Part shown: piece by piece, positions 8,355-17,726 of the stretch
Layout of the letters: each line of letters opens with the position of its first letter
Numbering within the stretch: the stretch's first letter is position 1
Source of the DNA: an uncultured Kocuria sp.
Lineage (GTDB): Bacteria > Actinomycetota > Actinomycetes > Actinomycetales > Micrococcaceae
Length of the DNA: 64,000 nt
Assembly (NCBI RefSeq): GCF_947500125.1
Contig: NZ_CANMRA010000019.1
Location: 1 to 64,000, forward strand
Direction: 5' to 3'
Made by a program: the position numbers and the translations under genes
The notes under the pieces: generated by a model
Database searches by the model: none
What the model was told of the DNA's origin: nothing
What the model saw: the letters and a program-made list of their open reading frames with translations, nothing else

Positions 8355-9782
8355 TCACAGGAAGCGCACCAGCTCCGCCGCGATGCCCGTGTAGCCGGCG
8401 GGGGTCAGTCCGGACAGCCGCCGCTCCGCGGCCGGGGACAGACCCAGCCCCGCCACGAACTCCTGGAGCCGCGCGGCGTCCACCCGCCGGCCGCGGGTCA
8501 GGTCCTTGAGGCGCTCGTAGGGGTTGTCCATGCCCTCGACACCGGCGATCGCCTCGGCGCGCATGACCATCTGGACCGCCTCCGCGAGGACCTCCCAGTT
8601 CGCGTCGAGATCGGCGGCCAGGACCGCCTCCGCCACGTCCAGACGGGCCAGGCCCTTGCTCACGTTGGAGATCGCGAGCAGGGAGTGCCCGAAGGCCACC
8701 CCGATGTTGCGCTGGGACGAGGAGTCCGTGAGGTCACGCTGCCACCGGGACGTCACGAGCGTGGCGCCGAGGACGTCCAGCAGGGCGTTGGAGAGCTCGA
8801 GGTTCGCCTCGGCGTTCTCGAAGCGGATGGGGTTGACCTTGTGGGGCATGGTGGAGGAGCCCGTGGCGCCCTCCACCGGGATCTGCTGGAAGTAGCCGAT
8901 CGAGATGTAGGACCACACGTCGGTGCAGAAGTTGTGCAGGATCCGGTTGAACCGGGCGAGGTCGGCGTAGAGCTCGGCCTGCCAGTCGTGGGACTCGATC
9001 TGCGTGGTCAGCGGGTTCCAGGACAGGCCGAGGCCCTCCACGAAGCCGCGGGAGACCTCCGTCCAGTCCGCGTCCGGGACGGACGCGTAGTGGGCGGCGT
9101 AGGTGCCCGTCGCGCCGTTGATCTTGCCCAGGTACTCCGTGCGCTCGATCCGGGACAGCTGGCGGCCCAGGCGGTGGGCGACCACCGCCATCTCCTTGCC
9201 CAGGGTGGTGGGCGTGGCGGGCTGGCCGTGGGTCCGGGAGAGCATGGGAATCTCCGCCGCGGACTCGGCCAGGGCCGCGACGTCGGCCACGAGGGCCCGG
9301 GCCGCGGGCAGCCACACGTCGGTCGTGGCGTCCTTGACGCCCAGGGCCCAGGCCAGGTTGTTGATGTCCTCGGAGGTGCAGCCGAAGTGCACGAGGGGGA
9401 CGAGGTGCTCCAGCCCCAGGGCGGGCAGCCGGCGGCCGATGTAGTACTCCACGGCCTTGACGTCGTGGACCGTCACGGCCTCGATCTCCGCGAGCTCCGC
9501 GATCGAGTCGGTGTCGAAGTCCGTGACGATCCGGCGCAGCCCGGCGGTCTGCTCGGCGGTCAGGGGCGCCAGGCCCGGCAGCACCGACCGCTCGGCGAGG
9601 TGGACGAACCACTCCACCTCCACGTGCACGCGGTTGCGGTTGAGGGCGGCCTCGGAGAGGTGGTCGACCAGCGGGGCGACCACCGGCTGGTAGCGGCCGT
9701 CGAGGGGCCCCAGCGCGACGGGCGGGACGGCGGCGGCGAGCGCCGCGCGCCCTGAGGGCAGGATGCGATCGGTGTTGGGCAT
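8355..9782 (-). CDS. purB: Adenylosuccinate lyase
   Basis: A 475-residue enzyme of the fumarase/aspartase superfamily. It cleaves SAICAR to AICAR plus fumarate and adenylosuccinate to AMP plus fumarate in purine synthesis. The signature GSSTMPHKVNP carries the catalytic-loop serine; SRTHGQPATP and ESHDWQAELYADLA are further conserved stretches. Length and N-terminus (PNTDRILPSGRAAL, then LGPLDGRY) fit the longer E. coli-like PurB class. The ATG at 9782 was chosen because homology begins there; the frame stays open upstream without homology. It is monocistronic and divergent from the aminotransferase gene. A perfect inverted repeat lies 35 bases upstream. Confidence 0.95.
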   Translation of the reverse strand: MPNTDRILPSGRAALAAAVPPVALGPLDGRYQPVVAPLVDHLSEAALNRNRVHVEVEWFVHLAERSVLPGLAPLTAEQTAGLRRIVTDFDTDSIAELAEIEAVTVHDVKAVEYYIGRRLPALGLEHLVPLVHFGCTSEDINNLAWALGVKDATTDVWLPAARALVADVAALAESAAEIPMLSRTHGQPATPTTLGKEMAVVAHRLGRQLSRIERTEYLGKINGATGTYAAHYASVPDADWTEVSRGFVEGLGLSWNPLTTQIESHDWQAELYADLARFNRILHNFCTDVWSYISIGYFQQIPVEGATGSSTMPHKVNPIRFENAEANLELSNALLDVLGATLVTSRWQRDLTDSSSQRNIGVAFGHSLLAISNVSKGLARLDVAEAVLAADLDANWEVLAEAVQMVMRAEAIAGVEGMDNPYERLKDLTRGRRVDAARLQEFVAGLGLSPAAERRLSGLTPAGYTGIAAELVRFL

Positions 9783-9816
9783 GGGCACATTCTTCCACGG
9801 CGCGCCGACCCGTCCG

Positions 9817-9838
9817 GGCGGACGATTTGTCGTCCGCC
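9817..9838. promoter_or_regulatory. Perfect inverted repeat in the purB/aminotransferase divergent region
   Basis: GGCGGACGA-TTTG-TCGTCCGCC is a 9-bp perfect dyad with a 4-base loop, 35 bp upstream of the purB start. It could be a repressor operator or a leader hairpin on the purB mRNA. Confidence 0.4.
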
Positions 9839-9935
9839 GCCAACTTTCCCGGGACCCGGTTGTAGCTTTCGCGCCGAAAACCACCGGGTCGTCCGGAGGG
9901 GCGTCATCCACCCGGGACCCCCGGGGAGCGGGGGA

Positions 9936-9941
9936 TAGCAT
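9936..9941 (+). promoter_or_regulatory. -10 box of a leaderless promoter (HisC-like gene)
   Basis: TAGCAT followed by seven bases and then ATG at 9949. This layout argues that the true start is 9949 and not the in-frame ATG at 9940 that overlaps the box. Confidence 0.45.
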
Positions 9942-9948
9942 GACCTCC

Positions 9949-11112
9949 ATGAGTACCAGCGACGCTACCCGCACCCTGGCCGGCACCGCCCCGGCCCCGG
10001 GCCCGGCCACCGCCACCACCTCGGCGGTCCGGCCGCGCCCCGCGCTGTCCCGACTTCCCCGCTACGCGGCCGGCAAGCCCCCGGTCGTGGTGGACGGGCT
10101 CGTCTCCTACAAGCTGTCCTCCAACGAGAACCCGTTCGGGCCCGTGCCCGCCGTCAAGGAGGTCCTGGCCGACTGGGACGCGGTGCACCGCTACCCCGAG
10201 ACGACCTCCGCGGCGCTGCGGGAGGTGCTCGGCGAGTTCCTCGGCGTGCCCGCCGAGGACATCGTCACCGGCGCCGGGAGCCTCGGCGCGCTCAACCAGC
10301 TGCTCGGCGCCTTCGTGGGCGCCGGCGAGGACGGCACCCCGGACGAGGTGGTGCACGCCTGGCGCTCCTTCGAGGCCTACCCGATCAGCATCGGGCTCTC
10401 CGGCGGGCTGGGCGTGCCGGTCCCGAACCGCCGGGACGGCTCCCACGACCTCGAGGCCATGGCCGCCGCGGTCACCGCGCGGACGAAGGTCGTGCTGCTG
10501 TGCACGCCGAACAACCCGACGGGTCCCAGCCTCACCACCGCGCAGGTCGAGGCGTTCCTCGCCGCTGTGCCGCGCGACGTCGTCGTGGTCATCGACGAGG
10601 CGTACCAGGAGTTCCAGCGCCGCGACGACCTCGTCGACGGCATCGACCTCTACCGGCAGCACCCCAACGTCGTCGTGCTGCGGACCTTCTCCAAGGCCCA
10701 CGGTCTCGCCGGCCTCCGGATCGGCTACTCCGTGGCGGGCCAGGGGATCACCCAGTACCTGCGCCAGGCGTCCCCCGCGTTCTCCGTGACCGACCTCGCC
10801 CAGCGCGCGGCCATCGCGTCCGTGCGCCACTACGACCAGGTGGCCGAGCGCGTCCAGCGGGTCGTCGACGAGCGGGAGCGGGTCCTGGCCGGGCTCGACG
10901 AGCTCGGCTGGCCGTACCCGGAGACGCAGGCCAACTTCGTGTGGCTGAACCTGGGGGAGCACAGCGGCGGCTTCGCCGAGCTGTGCGACGCCCACGCACT
11001 GTCCGTGCGCCGTTTCGGCGCCGAGGGCGTGCGCGTGACGATCGGCGAGCCGGAGGCCAACACCCGGTTCCTGGAACTGTGCGCGCAGTTCCCCCACCCG
11101 CCCGTGCTCTGA
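9949..11112 (+). CDS. HisC-like/aromatic aminotransferase (PLP fold type I)
   Basis: A 387-residue PLP enzyme. Visible motifs are KLSSNENPFGP near the N-terminus, TPNNPTGP (Asn contacting PLP), DEAYQEF and the Schiff-base lysine in TFSKAHGLAGLRIGY. These fit the histidinol-phosphate/aromatic-aminotransferase branch (HisC/Pat). No his genes are nearby. It directly precedes a 2-oxoacid dehydrogenase operon with a 56-bp gap, so I infer it feeds transamination products (branched-chain or aromatic 2-oxoacids) to that complex. The start at 9949 fits a leaderless promoter; 9940 is the alternative. Homology to the family begins only near residue 25. Confidence 0.75.
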   Translation: MSTSDATRTLAGTAPAPGPATATTSAVRPRPALSRLPRYAAGKPPVVVDGLVSYKLSSNENPFGPVPAVKEVLADWDAVHRYPETTSAALREVLGEFLGVPAEDIVTGAGSLGALNQLLGAFVGAGEDGTPDEVVHAWRSFEAYPISIGLSGGLGVPVPNRRDGSHDLEAMAAAVTARTKVVLLCTPNNPTGPSLTTAQVEAFLAAVPRDVVVVIDEAYQEFQRRDDLVDGIDLYRQHPNVVVLRTFSKAHGLAGLRIGYSVAGQGITQYLRQASPAFSVTDLAQRAAIASVRHYDQVAERVQRVVDERERVLAGLDELGWPYPETQANFVWLNLGEHSGGFAELCDAHALSVRRFGAEGVRVTIGEPEANTRFLELCAQFPHPPVL

Positions 11113-11168
11113 CCCGCGGCCCCGCCGGCCCGGCTCCCTCCCGAGCAACCCGAAAGGACGTCCTGCCC

Positions 11169-12521
11169 ATGGATGCCGCTCCATCGTCCCCGGCCGCCCA
11201 CGTGCCGGTCCGCACCGTGCCGACACCGGAGGTGCGCACGCGCCTGGTGCGGCTCCTCGACCGGGACGGCCGCCGGAGCGAGGACCCGGTCCTGTCCCCG
11301 TACGTGCGCGACGTCGGCGCCGAGCAGCTGCGCGAGCTGTACCGCTCGATGGCGCTGGCCCGCCGTTTCGACGAGGAGGCGACCAACCTCCAGCGGCAGG
11401 GACAGCTGGTGCTGTGGGCGCCGATGCGCGGGCAGGAGGCCGCGCAGGTGGGCTCCGCCCGCGCGCTGCGCCCGGCCGACCACGTGTTCCCGACGTACCG
11501 CGAGCACGCCGTGGCGATCGAGCGGGGCGTCGAGCCCGCCGAGCTGCTCACCGTGTTCCGCGGGCACAGCGCCGGGGGCTGGAAGCCGAGCGAGCACCAC
11601 ATGAACGTCTACTCGATCGTGCTCGGGTGCCAGGTCCCGCACGCCGTGGGCTACGCCATGGGCATCGACCTGGACCGGCGGGCCGCCGAGGCGGAGGGCC
11701 GGGAGGTCGAGCCGGCGGCCGCGGTCGTCTACTTCGGGGACGGCACCTCCAGCCAGGGCGAGGTCCACGAGGGCATGGTCTTCGCGGCGTCCTACGACGC
11801 CCCGGTGGTCTTCTTCGTGCAGAACAACCAGTGGGCCATCTCCGTGCCGTTCAGCACCCAGTCCCGCGTGCCCCTGGCCGAGCGCGCCGCCGGGTACGGC
11901 TTCGAGGGGATCCGCGTGGACGGCAACGACGTCCTCGCGGTCCTGGCGGCCTCCCGGTACGCGCTCGAGAAGGCCCGCACCGGTCAGGGCCCTGTGCTCG
12001 TGGAGGCCGAGACCTATCGGCTCGGGGCCCACACCACCGCGGACGACCCCACCAAATACCGCCTGCGGGAGGACGAGAGCCGCTGGAGCGAGCTCGATCC
12101 GCTGCTCCGTCTCGAGGCGCACCTGCGCGACGCGCACGGCACCGGCGACGACTACTTCGCCGACGTCGCGGCCGACGCCCAGGCGTTCGCCGAGCAGGCC
12201 CGCGCGCTCGTCCTGGCCATGGACCCGCCCGTGTTCGAGGACTTCTTCGACCGGCCCTACGCCGAGCGCCACGCCCTCGTGGAGGAGGAGCGCGCCTGGT
12301 ACGCGGCCTACCAGGCGGGCTTCGCCGACACCGACAGCAACGACACCGGCAGCAACGACACCGGCAGCAACGGCACCGGCAGCAACGACGACGTCACCGC
12401 CGACGACGACGGCGCCGGGCCGGACCGGGGCACGCAGGCCTCGGGGCTGACCGTGGCCGCCGACCCCGTGTCCGGGGTCCCCGACGCACGGACCGCCGGC
12501 ACCGAGGAGGACCTCGCATGA
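11169..12521 (+). CDS. Branched-chain 2-oxoacid dehydrogenase E1 component, alpha subunit
   Basis: A 450-residue thiamine-diphosphate-dependent E1 alpha subunit. The ThDP/Mg motif [14 protein letters not shown] starts near residue 190 and ends at [21 protein letters not shown] and [19 protein letters not shown] are typical of BCKDH/PDH E1alpha. With E1beta it decarboxylates a 2-oxoacid and reductively acylates E2. The last ~65 residues are a low-complexity Asp/Asn/Gly/Ser/Thr tail encoded by a 15-bp tandem repeat, absent from most homologues and probably disordered. AAAGGA supports the ATG at 11169. The stop overlaps the E1beta start by four bases (ATGA), so the two subunits are translationally coupled. 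Substrate (branched-chain, pyruvate or aromatic oxoacid) is inferred. Confidence 0.85.
   Translation: MDAAPSSPAAHVPVRTVPTPEVRTRLVRLLDRDGRRSEDPVLSPYVRDVGAEQLRELYRSMALARRFDEEATNLQRQGQLVLWAPMRGQEAAQVGSARALRPADHVFPTYREHAVAIERGVEPAELLTVFRGHSAGGWKPSEHHMNVYSIVLGCQVPHAVGYAMGIDLDRRAAEAEGREVEPAAAVVYFGDGTSSQGEVHEGMVFAASYDAPVVFFVQNNQWAISVPFSTQSRVPLAERAAGYGFEGIRVDGNDVLAVLAASRYALEKARTGQGPVLVEAETYRLGAHTTADDPTKYRLREDESRWSELDPLLRLEAHLRDAHGTGDDYFADVAADAQAFAEQARALVLAMDPPVFEDFFDRPYAERHALVEEERAWYAAYQAGFADTDSNDTGSNDTGSNGTGSNDDVTADDDGAGPDRGTQASGLTVAADPVSGVPDARTAGTEEDLA
12339..12383 (+). repeat. 15-bp tandem repeat within the E1alpha tail
   Basis: Three near-identical copies of AACGACACCGGCAGC encode a repeated N-(D/G)-T-G-S pentapeptide. 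It lies wholly in the disordered C-terminal tail and keeps the frame. Confidence 0.8.
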
Positions 12522-13501
12522 GCACCGCCCCCGACCTGACGATCGCCAAGGCGGTCAACGCGGGCCTGCGCCGGGCCATGGAGGAGAACCCCCGGGTGCT
12601 GCTCATGGGCGAGGACATCGGCTCCCTGGGCGGCGTCTACCGCGTCACCGAGGGGCTCAAGGCGGACTTCGGCGCCCACCGCGTGCTGGACACCCCGCTG
12701 GCGGAGGCCGGGATCGTGGGCACCGCCATCGGGCTCGCCCTGCGCGGCTACCGGCCCGTGTGCGAGATCCAGTTCGACGGCTTCTCCTTCCCGGCGTTCA
12801 ACCAGATCACCACGCAGCTGGCGAAGATGCGCAACCGCACCAACGGGGACGTCACCGTCCCCGTGACGATCCGCATCCCGTACGGCGGGGTCATTGGCTC
12901 GGTGGAGCACCACTCGGAGTCCCCCGAGGCCCTGTTCGCGCACACGGCGGGGCTGCGCATCCTCACGCCGTCCAACGCCCAGGACGCCTACTGGATGACC
13001 CAGCAGGCCATCTCGTGCGAGGACCCCGTCATCGTCTTCGAGCCGAAGCGGCGGTACTGGCTCAAGGGCGCCGTGGACGTCGAGCGCCCGACCGCCGACC
13101 CGTTCTCCGCGCAGGTCGTCCGACCGGGCGAGGACGCCACCGTGGTCGCCTGGGGCCCCCTCGTGCCCGTCGCGCTCGCCGCGGCGCAGGCCGCGGAGGA
13201 GGACGGCCGCAGCGTCGAGGTGATCGACCTGCGCTCGCTGTCGCCGATCGACTTCGACACCATCGAGGACTCCGTGCGCCGGACCGGCCGTCTCGTCGTC
13301 GCCCACGAGGCCCCGACCTTCGGCGGCCTCGGCGGGGAGATCGCCGCACGCCTCACCGAGCGGGCGTTCTACTCCCTCGAGGCGCCGGTGCTGCGGGTCG
13401 GCGCCTTCCACCTGCCGTACCCGGTGGCCGCGGTCGAGGACCGGTACGTGCCGGACCTCGACCGGATCCTCGAGGCCCTGGACCGGTCCTTCGCCTACTG
13501 A
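12518..13501 (+). CDS. Branched-chain 2-oxoacid dehydrogenase E1 component, beta subunit
   Basis: A 327-residue E1 beta subunit of the transketolase-like family. Motifs are [12 protein letters not shown] near the N-terminus, [15 protein letters not shown], the ThDP-contacting [15 protein letters not shown] and [15 protein letters not shown], and a transketolase C-terminal domain with [10 protein letters not shown] and [10 protein letters not shown]. It completes the E1 heterotetramer with the upstream alpha subunit, to which it is coupled by an ATGA overlap. E2 follows after 80 bp. No E3 (lipoamide dehydrogenase) gene is present in the window. Confidence 0.9.
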   Translation: MSTAPDLTIAKAVNAGLRRAMEENPRVLLMGEDIGSLGGVYRVTEGLKADFGAHRVLDTPLAEAGIVGTAIGLALRGYRPVCEIQFDGFSFPAFNQITTQLAKMRNRTNGDVTVPVTIRIPYGGVIGSVEHHSESPEALFAHTAGLRILTPSNAQDAYWMTQQAISCEDPVIVFEPKRRYWLKGAVDVERPTADPFSAQVVRPGEDATVVAWGPLVPVALAAAQAAEEDGRSVEVIDLRSLSPIDFDTIEDSVRRTGRLVVAHEAPTFGGLGGEIAARLTERAFYSLEAPVLRVGAFHLPYPVAAVEDRYVPDLDRILEALDRSFAY

Positions 13502-13581
13502 CCCCGCCGACCCGGCCGCCGGACCCCGGGCCGGCGGCACCGCAGCCGGCCCGGGTGCCGCGCGAGAGAGGAAGTACTGAC

Positions 13582-15036
13582 ATGCCCCAGATCTTCAACC
13601 TGCCCGACGTCGGCGAGGGCCTGACCGAGGCGGAGATCCTCGCGTGGAAGGTCGCGCCGGGGGAGACCGTGACGGTCAACCAGGTGCTCGTCGAGATCGA
13701 GACCGCGAAGTCGGTGGTCGAGCTGCCCTCCCCGTACGCCGGGACCGTCCTGGACCTGCTGGTTTCCGAGGGCAGCACGGTCGAGGTCGGCACCCCCATC
13801 ATCGCCGTGGGCTCCCCGGGCGAGTCGCCGGACCCCGTCCCGGCCTCCGGCGTCCCGGGGGTGCTGGGCGAGGGCGGGGAACCGGGCGCCGGTGCGGACC
13901 GCCCGCTCGTGGGCTCCGGGCCCAAGGCCGACCCCGTGCGGCGGCGCCGCCGGGTGGCCCCGCCGCAGGCGCCCGAGCCCCAGCCGGAGCCGGCCCGCCC
14001 CGCGGGGTGGTCGGAGAAGCTGTCCCGGGGGCCGCTGGGGTCCGGGCTCGGCGGCGGGATCGGCACGGCGGCCCAGGGCATCGCCGGGCGCGCCGCCCGG
14101 CTGGCCGAGGACAGCGGCGTGTGGCGCCGGCCCGGCCGCGGTGACGGGCCCGCGCCCGTCGAGAGCGTCCCGCGCCGCCCCGCGCTCGCGAAGCCGCCCG
14201 TCCGGAAGGCCGCGCAGGACCTGGGCGTCGATCTCGCCGACGTCCCCGCGACGGGCGCGGCCGGACAGATCACCAAGCAGGACCTGCTGACCCACGTGGC
14301 ACGGCTGGGCGAGACCGGGGACCGGCGCCGCCCCACGGCCCCGGAGGAGCGGATCGAGCGGATCCCCGTCAAGGGCGTGCGCAAGGCCACGGCGCAGAAC
14401 ATGGTGCGCAGCGCGTTCAGCGCCCCGCACGCCTCGGTCTTCGTGGAGGTCGACGCCACGCGCACCATGGAGTTCGTCCAGCGGCTCAAGGCCGCCCCGG
14501 ACTACGAGGGCGTCAAGGTCACGCCCCTGCTGGTGCTCGCGAAGGCCGTCCTGTGGGCCGCGGCCCGCAACCCGATGGTCAACGCGACGTGGACGGACGA
14601 GGAGATCCTCGTCAAGCACTTCGTCAACCTGGGCATCGCGGCGGCCACGCCGCGCGGGCTCATGGTCCCGAACGTCAAGGACGCCCAGGAGCTGTCGCTG
14701 CGGGAGCTGGCCGTGGCCCTCGACGAGCTCTCGCGGACCGCCCGGGCGGGACGGACCCAGCCGGCGGACATGCAGGGCGGCACCCTGACCGTGACCAACA
14801 TCGGGGCCCTCGGCCTCGACACGGGCACGCCGATCATCAATCCCGGCGAGGTGGCGATCATCGCGTTCGGGAGCATCAAGCAGAAGCCGTGGGTCGTGGA
14901 CGGCGCCGTGGTGCCCCGCTGGGTGACCACGCTGGGCGGTTCCTTCGACCACCGCGTGGTCGACGGGGACCTCGCGGCCCGTTTCACCGCGGACGTCGCC
15001 CGGATCCTCGAGGAACCGGCGCTGCTGCTGGAATGA
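13582..15036 (+). CDS. Dihydrolipoamide acyltransferase (E2) of 2-oxoacid dehydrogenase
   Basis: A 484-residue E2 core protein. It has one N-terminal lipoyl domain (residues 1-76, lipoyl-lysine in ETAKSVVE), a long Pro/Arg/Gly-rich linker, a peripheral subunit-binding domain (about 210-245, [17 protein letters not shown]) and a C-terminal acyltransferase domain with catalytic [11 protein letters not shown] single lipoyl domain and the upstream E1alpha/E1beta pair favour branched-chain or general oxoacid dehydrogenase over classic actinobacterial AceE-type PDH. GAGAGAGGAAG precedes the ATG. A strong palindromic terminator follows. Confidence 0.88.
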   Translation: MPQIFNLPDVGEGLTEAEILAWKVAPGETVTVNQVLVEIETAKSVVELPSPYAGTVLDLLVSEGSTVEVGTPIIAVGSPGESPDPVPASGVPGVLGEGGEPGAGADRPLVGSGPKADPVRRRRRVAPPQAPEPQPEPARPAGWSEKLSRGPLGSGLGGGIGTAAQGIAGRAARLAEDSGVWRRPGRGDGPAPVESVPRRPALAKPPVRKAAQDLGVDLADVPATGAAGQITKQDLLTHVARLGETGDRRRPTAPEERIERIPVKGVRKATAQNMVRSAFSAPHASVFVEVDATRTMEFVQRLKAAPDYEGVKVTPLLVLAKAVLWAAARNPMVNATWTDEEILVKHFVNLGIAAATPRGLMVPNVKDAQELSLRELAVALDELSRTARAGRTQPADMQGGTLTVTNIGALGLDTGTPIINPGEVAIIAFGSIKQKPWVVDGAVVPRWVTTLGGSFDHRVVDGDLAARFTADVARILEEPALLLE

Positions 15037-15070
15037 GCCCCGGCCGGCTCGGGACACGGACGGCACGGCA

Positions 15071-15100
15071 ACGGCCCCGCACCGATCGGTGCGGGGCCGT
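15071..15100 (+). terminator. Terminator of the oxoacid-dehydrogenase operon
   Basis: A perfect 13-bp stem (ACGGCCCCGCACC) with a GATC loop; the 30-bp sequence is a full palindrome. It lies 35 bp after the E2 stop. Confidence 0.8.
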
Positions 15101-15498
15101 GTGCTGCGTCGTCGACGCGCGTGCCGCCACGTCCCGCGGCTCACCCCGCCGGGCCGAGGCCCGGCGCCGCACCGACGTGGAACAGGGCGGTGGCTTCCCG
15201 CGCCCGGCGTCCCATCTCCGTGGACCCGTGATTGAAATCCCCCCAGACACAATCACACATCTCATTCACGATGGATCACTCGTGCGACGCCGGCCGCGGT
15301 GGCAACCTGCCCGTCGGCCCCCGGCACTTCTGCCGGAGACCTGTCCCCCCACGCCCGGAGGACCGCCTCAGCGCGACCTCCTGACGTCCAGGACTGGGAC
15401 CAGTATTGCGGAGGTCTGGACAAAAGTCTGTCCCCCGAAGTGCGCATGACAGGGCGTGACCGTGCTCCCGAGGGGAGCGACGGCCGTAGGCTGGGCGC
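15101..15498. other. Intergenic region before the second aminotransferase gene
   Basis: No convincing gene; one 37-codon frame from the ATG at about 15270 has no family signal. It contains a 7-bp inverted repeat GTGATTG/CAATCAC (15228-15234 and 15250-15256) whose 15-base loop includes six consecutive C. The strand of any transcript is unknown. A TAGGCT -10 box lies at 15487-15492. Confidence 0.35.
15487..15492 (+). promoter_or_regulatory. -10 box of a leaderless promoter
   Basis: TAGGCT ends six bases before ATG 15499, with no ribosome-binding site in between. Confidence 0.5.
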
Positions 15499-16728
15499 AT
15501 GCCTCCGCACCCGCCGCCCCACCCCTCCGCACGCTCGGCGGTGCCGCCGTTCCGGGTGATGGAGATCCTCGCCGACGTCGAGCGGCTGCGGGCCGCGGGC
15601 CGGGACGTCGTCTCCCTCTGCGCGGGAGAGCCCTCCGGCGGCGCCCCGGGCCCCGTGGCGCGTGCGGCCGCCCGGGTGCACGCCCGCAACGAGGGGCTGG
15701 GCTACACCCCCGCCCTCGGCATCGAGCCGTTGCGCCGGGCGGTGGCCGGCCACTACGCCCGGTGGTACGGCCTCGAGGTCCGGCCGGAGGAGGTCGCGAT
15801 CACCACGGGGGCCTCGGGGGCGCTCGTGCTCTCCTTCCTGGCGGCGTTCGACGCGGGGGACCGGGTGGCGGTGTGCCGGCCGGGCTACCCGGCCTACCGC
15901 AACACCCTGGCCGCCCTGGGGGCCGACGTGGTGGAGCTCGACTGCGGCGCGGCGACCCGTTTCCAGCCCACGCCCGGGATGCTCGACGACGCGGTCGCCG
16001 CGCACGGGCCGCTGCAGGGCCTGGTGGTGGCGGGCCCCGCGAACCCGACCGGCACCGTGCTGGAGCCGGCGGAGCTGGCGGCGCTGGCCGGGTGGTGCGC
16101 CGAGCACGGGACGCGTCTGATCAGCGACGAGATCTACCACGGGATCGTGCACACCGCCCCGGAGGACAGCGGCCCCCGCACGCCCGGGCCGTACCGGGGC
16201 ACCAGTGCGTGGGAGCACGACCGCGACGCCGTGGTGATCTCCTCCTTCTCCAAGTACTGGGGGATGACCGGGTGGCGGCTGGGCTGGGCCCTGCTGCCCC
16301 GGGACCTCGCGGCCGCGGTCGACGCGCTGGCCGGCAACCTCAGCCTCTGCCCTCCCGCCGCGGCGCAGCACGCCGCCGTGGAGGCCTTCACCCCGGACGC
16401 CTACGCCGAGGCGGACCGGGCGGTCGAGCAGTTCGCGCGCTCCCGGAGCCTGCTCCTGGACGCGCTCCCCGCGCTCCGGTGGGGGGAGGTCGCGCCGGCG
16501 GACGGCGCGTTCTACCTCTACGCCGACCTCGGGGAGCAGCTCGAGCGGCATGGCAGCTCCCTGGAGTGGTGCCGGCGGCTGCTGGAGGCGGAGGCCGTCG
16601 CGGTCGTGCCGGGGCTGGACTTCGACGCCGCGCGCGGCCACCGCACGGTCCGGCTGTCCTTCGCGGCGGGTCCCGACCGGGTCGAGGAGGCCGTCACCCG
16701 GATCCTCCGGTTCCAGTCCCGGCCCTGA
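15499..16728 (+). CDS. Class I/II aminotransferase (aspartate/alanine aminotransferase-like)
   Basis: A 409-residue fold-type I PLP enzyme. Residues about 20-400 cover the whole domain: SLCAGEPSGG, GYTPALGIEPLRRA, the ANPTGT motif contacting PLP, SDEIYHG, and the Schiff-base lysine in SFSKYWGMTGWRLGW. This pattern is that of AspC/AlaT-like enzymes; the amino donor cannot be specified. The ATG at 15499 follows a -10 box by six bases and appears leaderless; the proline-rich first 14 residues look non-conserved. It is convergent with the tag gene, whose stop lies within its 3' end. Confidence 0.85.
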   Translation: MPPHPPPHPSARSAVPPFRVMEILADVERLRAAGRDVVSLCAGEPSGGAPGPVARAAARVHARNEGLGYTPALGIEPLRRAVAGHYARWYGLEVRPEEVAITTGASGALVLSFLAAFDAGDRVAVCRPGYPAYRNTLAALGADVVELDCGAATRFQPTPGMLDDAVAAHGPLQGLVVAGPANPTGTVLEPAELAALAGWCAEHGTRLISDEIYHGIVHTAPEDSGPRTPGPYRGTSAWEHDRDAVVISSFSKYWGMTGWRLGWALLPRDLAAAVDALAGNLSLCPPAAAQHAAVEAFTPDAYAEADRAVEQFARSRSLLLDALPALRWGEVAPADGAFYLYADLGEQLERHGSSLEWCRRLLEAEAVAVVPGLDFDAARGHRTVRLSFAAGPDRVEEAVTRILRFQSRP

Positions 16729-17596
16729 AGCACTCCGCGAGGTGCCCGGGGAGCACCCCGGTGCGGAGCAGGAACCGGTGCGCGGTGGTGCGCCCCACGA
16801 ACACGAGCCCCTGCTCCTTCAGACGTGCGGCCAGGCGGTCCCCCTCGGGGGAGCGGCGGGACTCCTCCAACACGGTCAGCGGCGGCGCGGCGGTGGCCGG
16901 CCGGAGATCCGCGACGTGCTGGGCCCAGTCCTCGGGTGCGAGCCCGCGGCAGGCCCGGGCGTTGTGCACCACGGCCTCGATCTTGACCCTGTTGCGGATG
17001 ACCGCGGGATCCAGGAGCAGGTCGTCGACGTCGTCCTCGGTCATCCGGGCGATCTCCCCGGGGACGAAGCCCCGCAGCGCCCGGCGCAGGCCGTCCCGGC
17101 GCTGGGCGATGCTCCACCGGGCCAGGCCCGCCTGGAAGATCTCCAGGCTGAGAGCCTCGAACCAGCCGGAGGACTCCGTGGGCCGCGCGCCCCAGCGCCG
17201 GTCGTGCTCCTCCAGGGCGGCCGGACCCGTGGGAGCCCACGGGCAGCGGCGCAGGCCGTCCCCGCAGAGCACGGCGCGGAAGGCGTCGTCGGGGGAGCCG
17301 CCGTCGGGCTGGTGCGAGCAGGGGCCGTCGGCGCGGTGGGCGTCGTCGGGGGAGGGGCGATCGGGCTGGTGCGAGCAGGGGCCGTCGGCGCGGTGGGCCT
17401 CGTCGGGGGAGGGGCGATCGGGCTGGTGCGAGCAGGGGCCGTCGGCGCGGTGGGCGTCGTCGGGGGAGCGGCCGTCGCGCTGGTGCGAGCAGGGGTCGTC
17501 GGCACCAAGGGCCTCGTCGGGCGAGTGGTGCTCGGCGTCGGGGGAGCGGCGGTCGTCGACGGGGTGCGGGCCGTGCCCGGGGGTAGCGGTGTCCAT
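16694..17596 (-). CDS. tag: DNA-3-methyladenine glycosylase I with N-terminal Cys/His tandem repeats
   Basis: A 300-residue protein. Residues about 112-300 are a complete Tag glycosylase, which excises 3-methyladenine from alkylated DNA. Cys118 (RRCPWAP), His in ALEEHDRRWG and His/Cys in GHLAEC near the end match the zinc-snap ligands of E. coli Tag; WFEALSLEIFQAGL is the family helix. Unusually, residues 33-108 consist of four 19-residue repeats of the form DGPCSHQPDRPSPD-(D/E)-AHRA, preceded by half a unit. Typical Tag proteins are about 190 residues and begin at the CPWA motif. The repeats may be disordered or bind metal. The start at 17596 is the first ATG before the repeats; an internal start cannot be excluded. 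The 3' end overlaps the convergent aminotransferase gene by 35 bp. Confidence 0.85.
   Translation of the reverse strand: MDTATPGHGPHPVDDRRSPDAEHHSPDEALGADDPCSHQRDGRSPDDAHRADGPCSHQPDRPSPDEAHRADGPCSHQPDRPSPDDAHRADGPCSHQPDGGSPDDAFRAVLCGDGLRRCPWAPTGPAALEEHDRRWGARPTESSGWFEALSLEIFQAGLARWSIAQRRDGLRRALRGFVPGEIARMTEDDVDDLLLDPAVIRNRVKIEAVVHNARACRGLAPEDWAQHVADLRPATAAPPLTVLEESRRSPEGDRLAARLKEQGLVFVGRTTAHRFLLRTGVLPGHLAECFRAGTGTGGSG
17273..17500 (-). repeat. Four 57-bp tandem repeats in tag
   Basis: Four in-frame 57-bp units, the inner two nearly identical, encode 19-residue repeats, each with one Cys and two His. Units stay in frame and contain no stop, so they are translated if the upstream ATG is used. 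Confidence 0.85.
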
Positions 17597-17726
17597 GGGG
17601 CCACGGTAGGAACGCCGCCGACGGCGGGCCGCCGTGCGCTCGGCCCCCTGTGGACGGTGCCGCCCGGGCACGGGCCCCGGTGGCCGGGTGCAGTGCGGGC
17701 GCCGGCACCGTGCACGGTGCGGCCGC

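Noticed and set aside
15270-15383. Small 37-codon ORF after the oxoacid-dehydrogenase terminator
   Set aside because: No ribosome-binding site, codon bias or recognisable sequence.
17273-17500. CRISPR array in the 57-bp repeats
   Set aside because: Repeats are contiguous, coding and in frame, without spacers.
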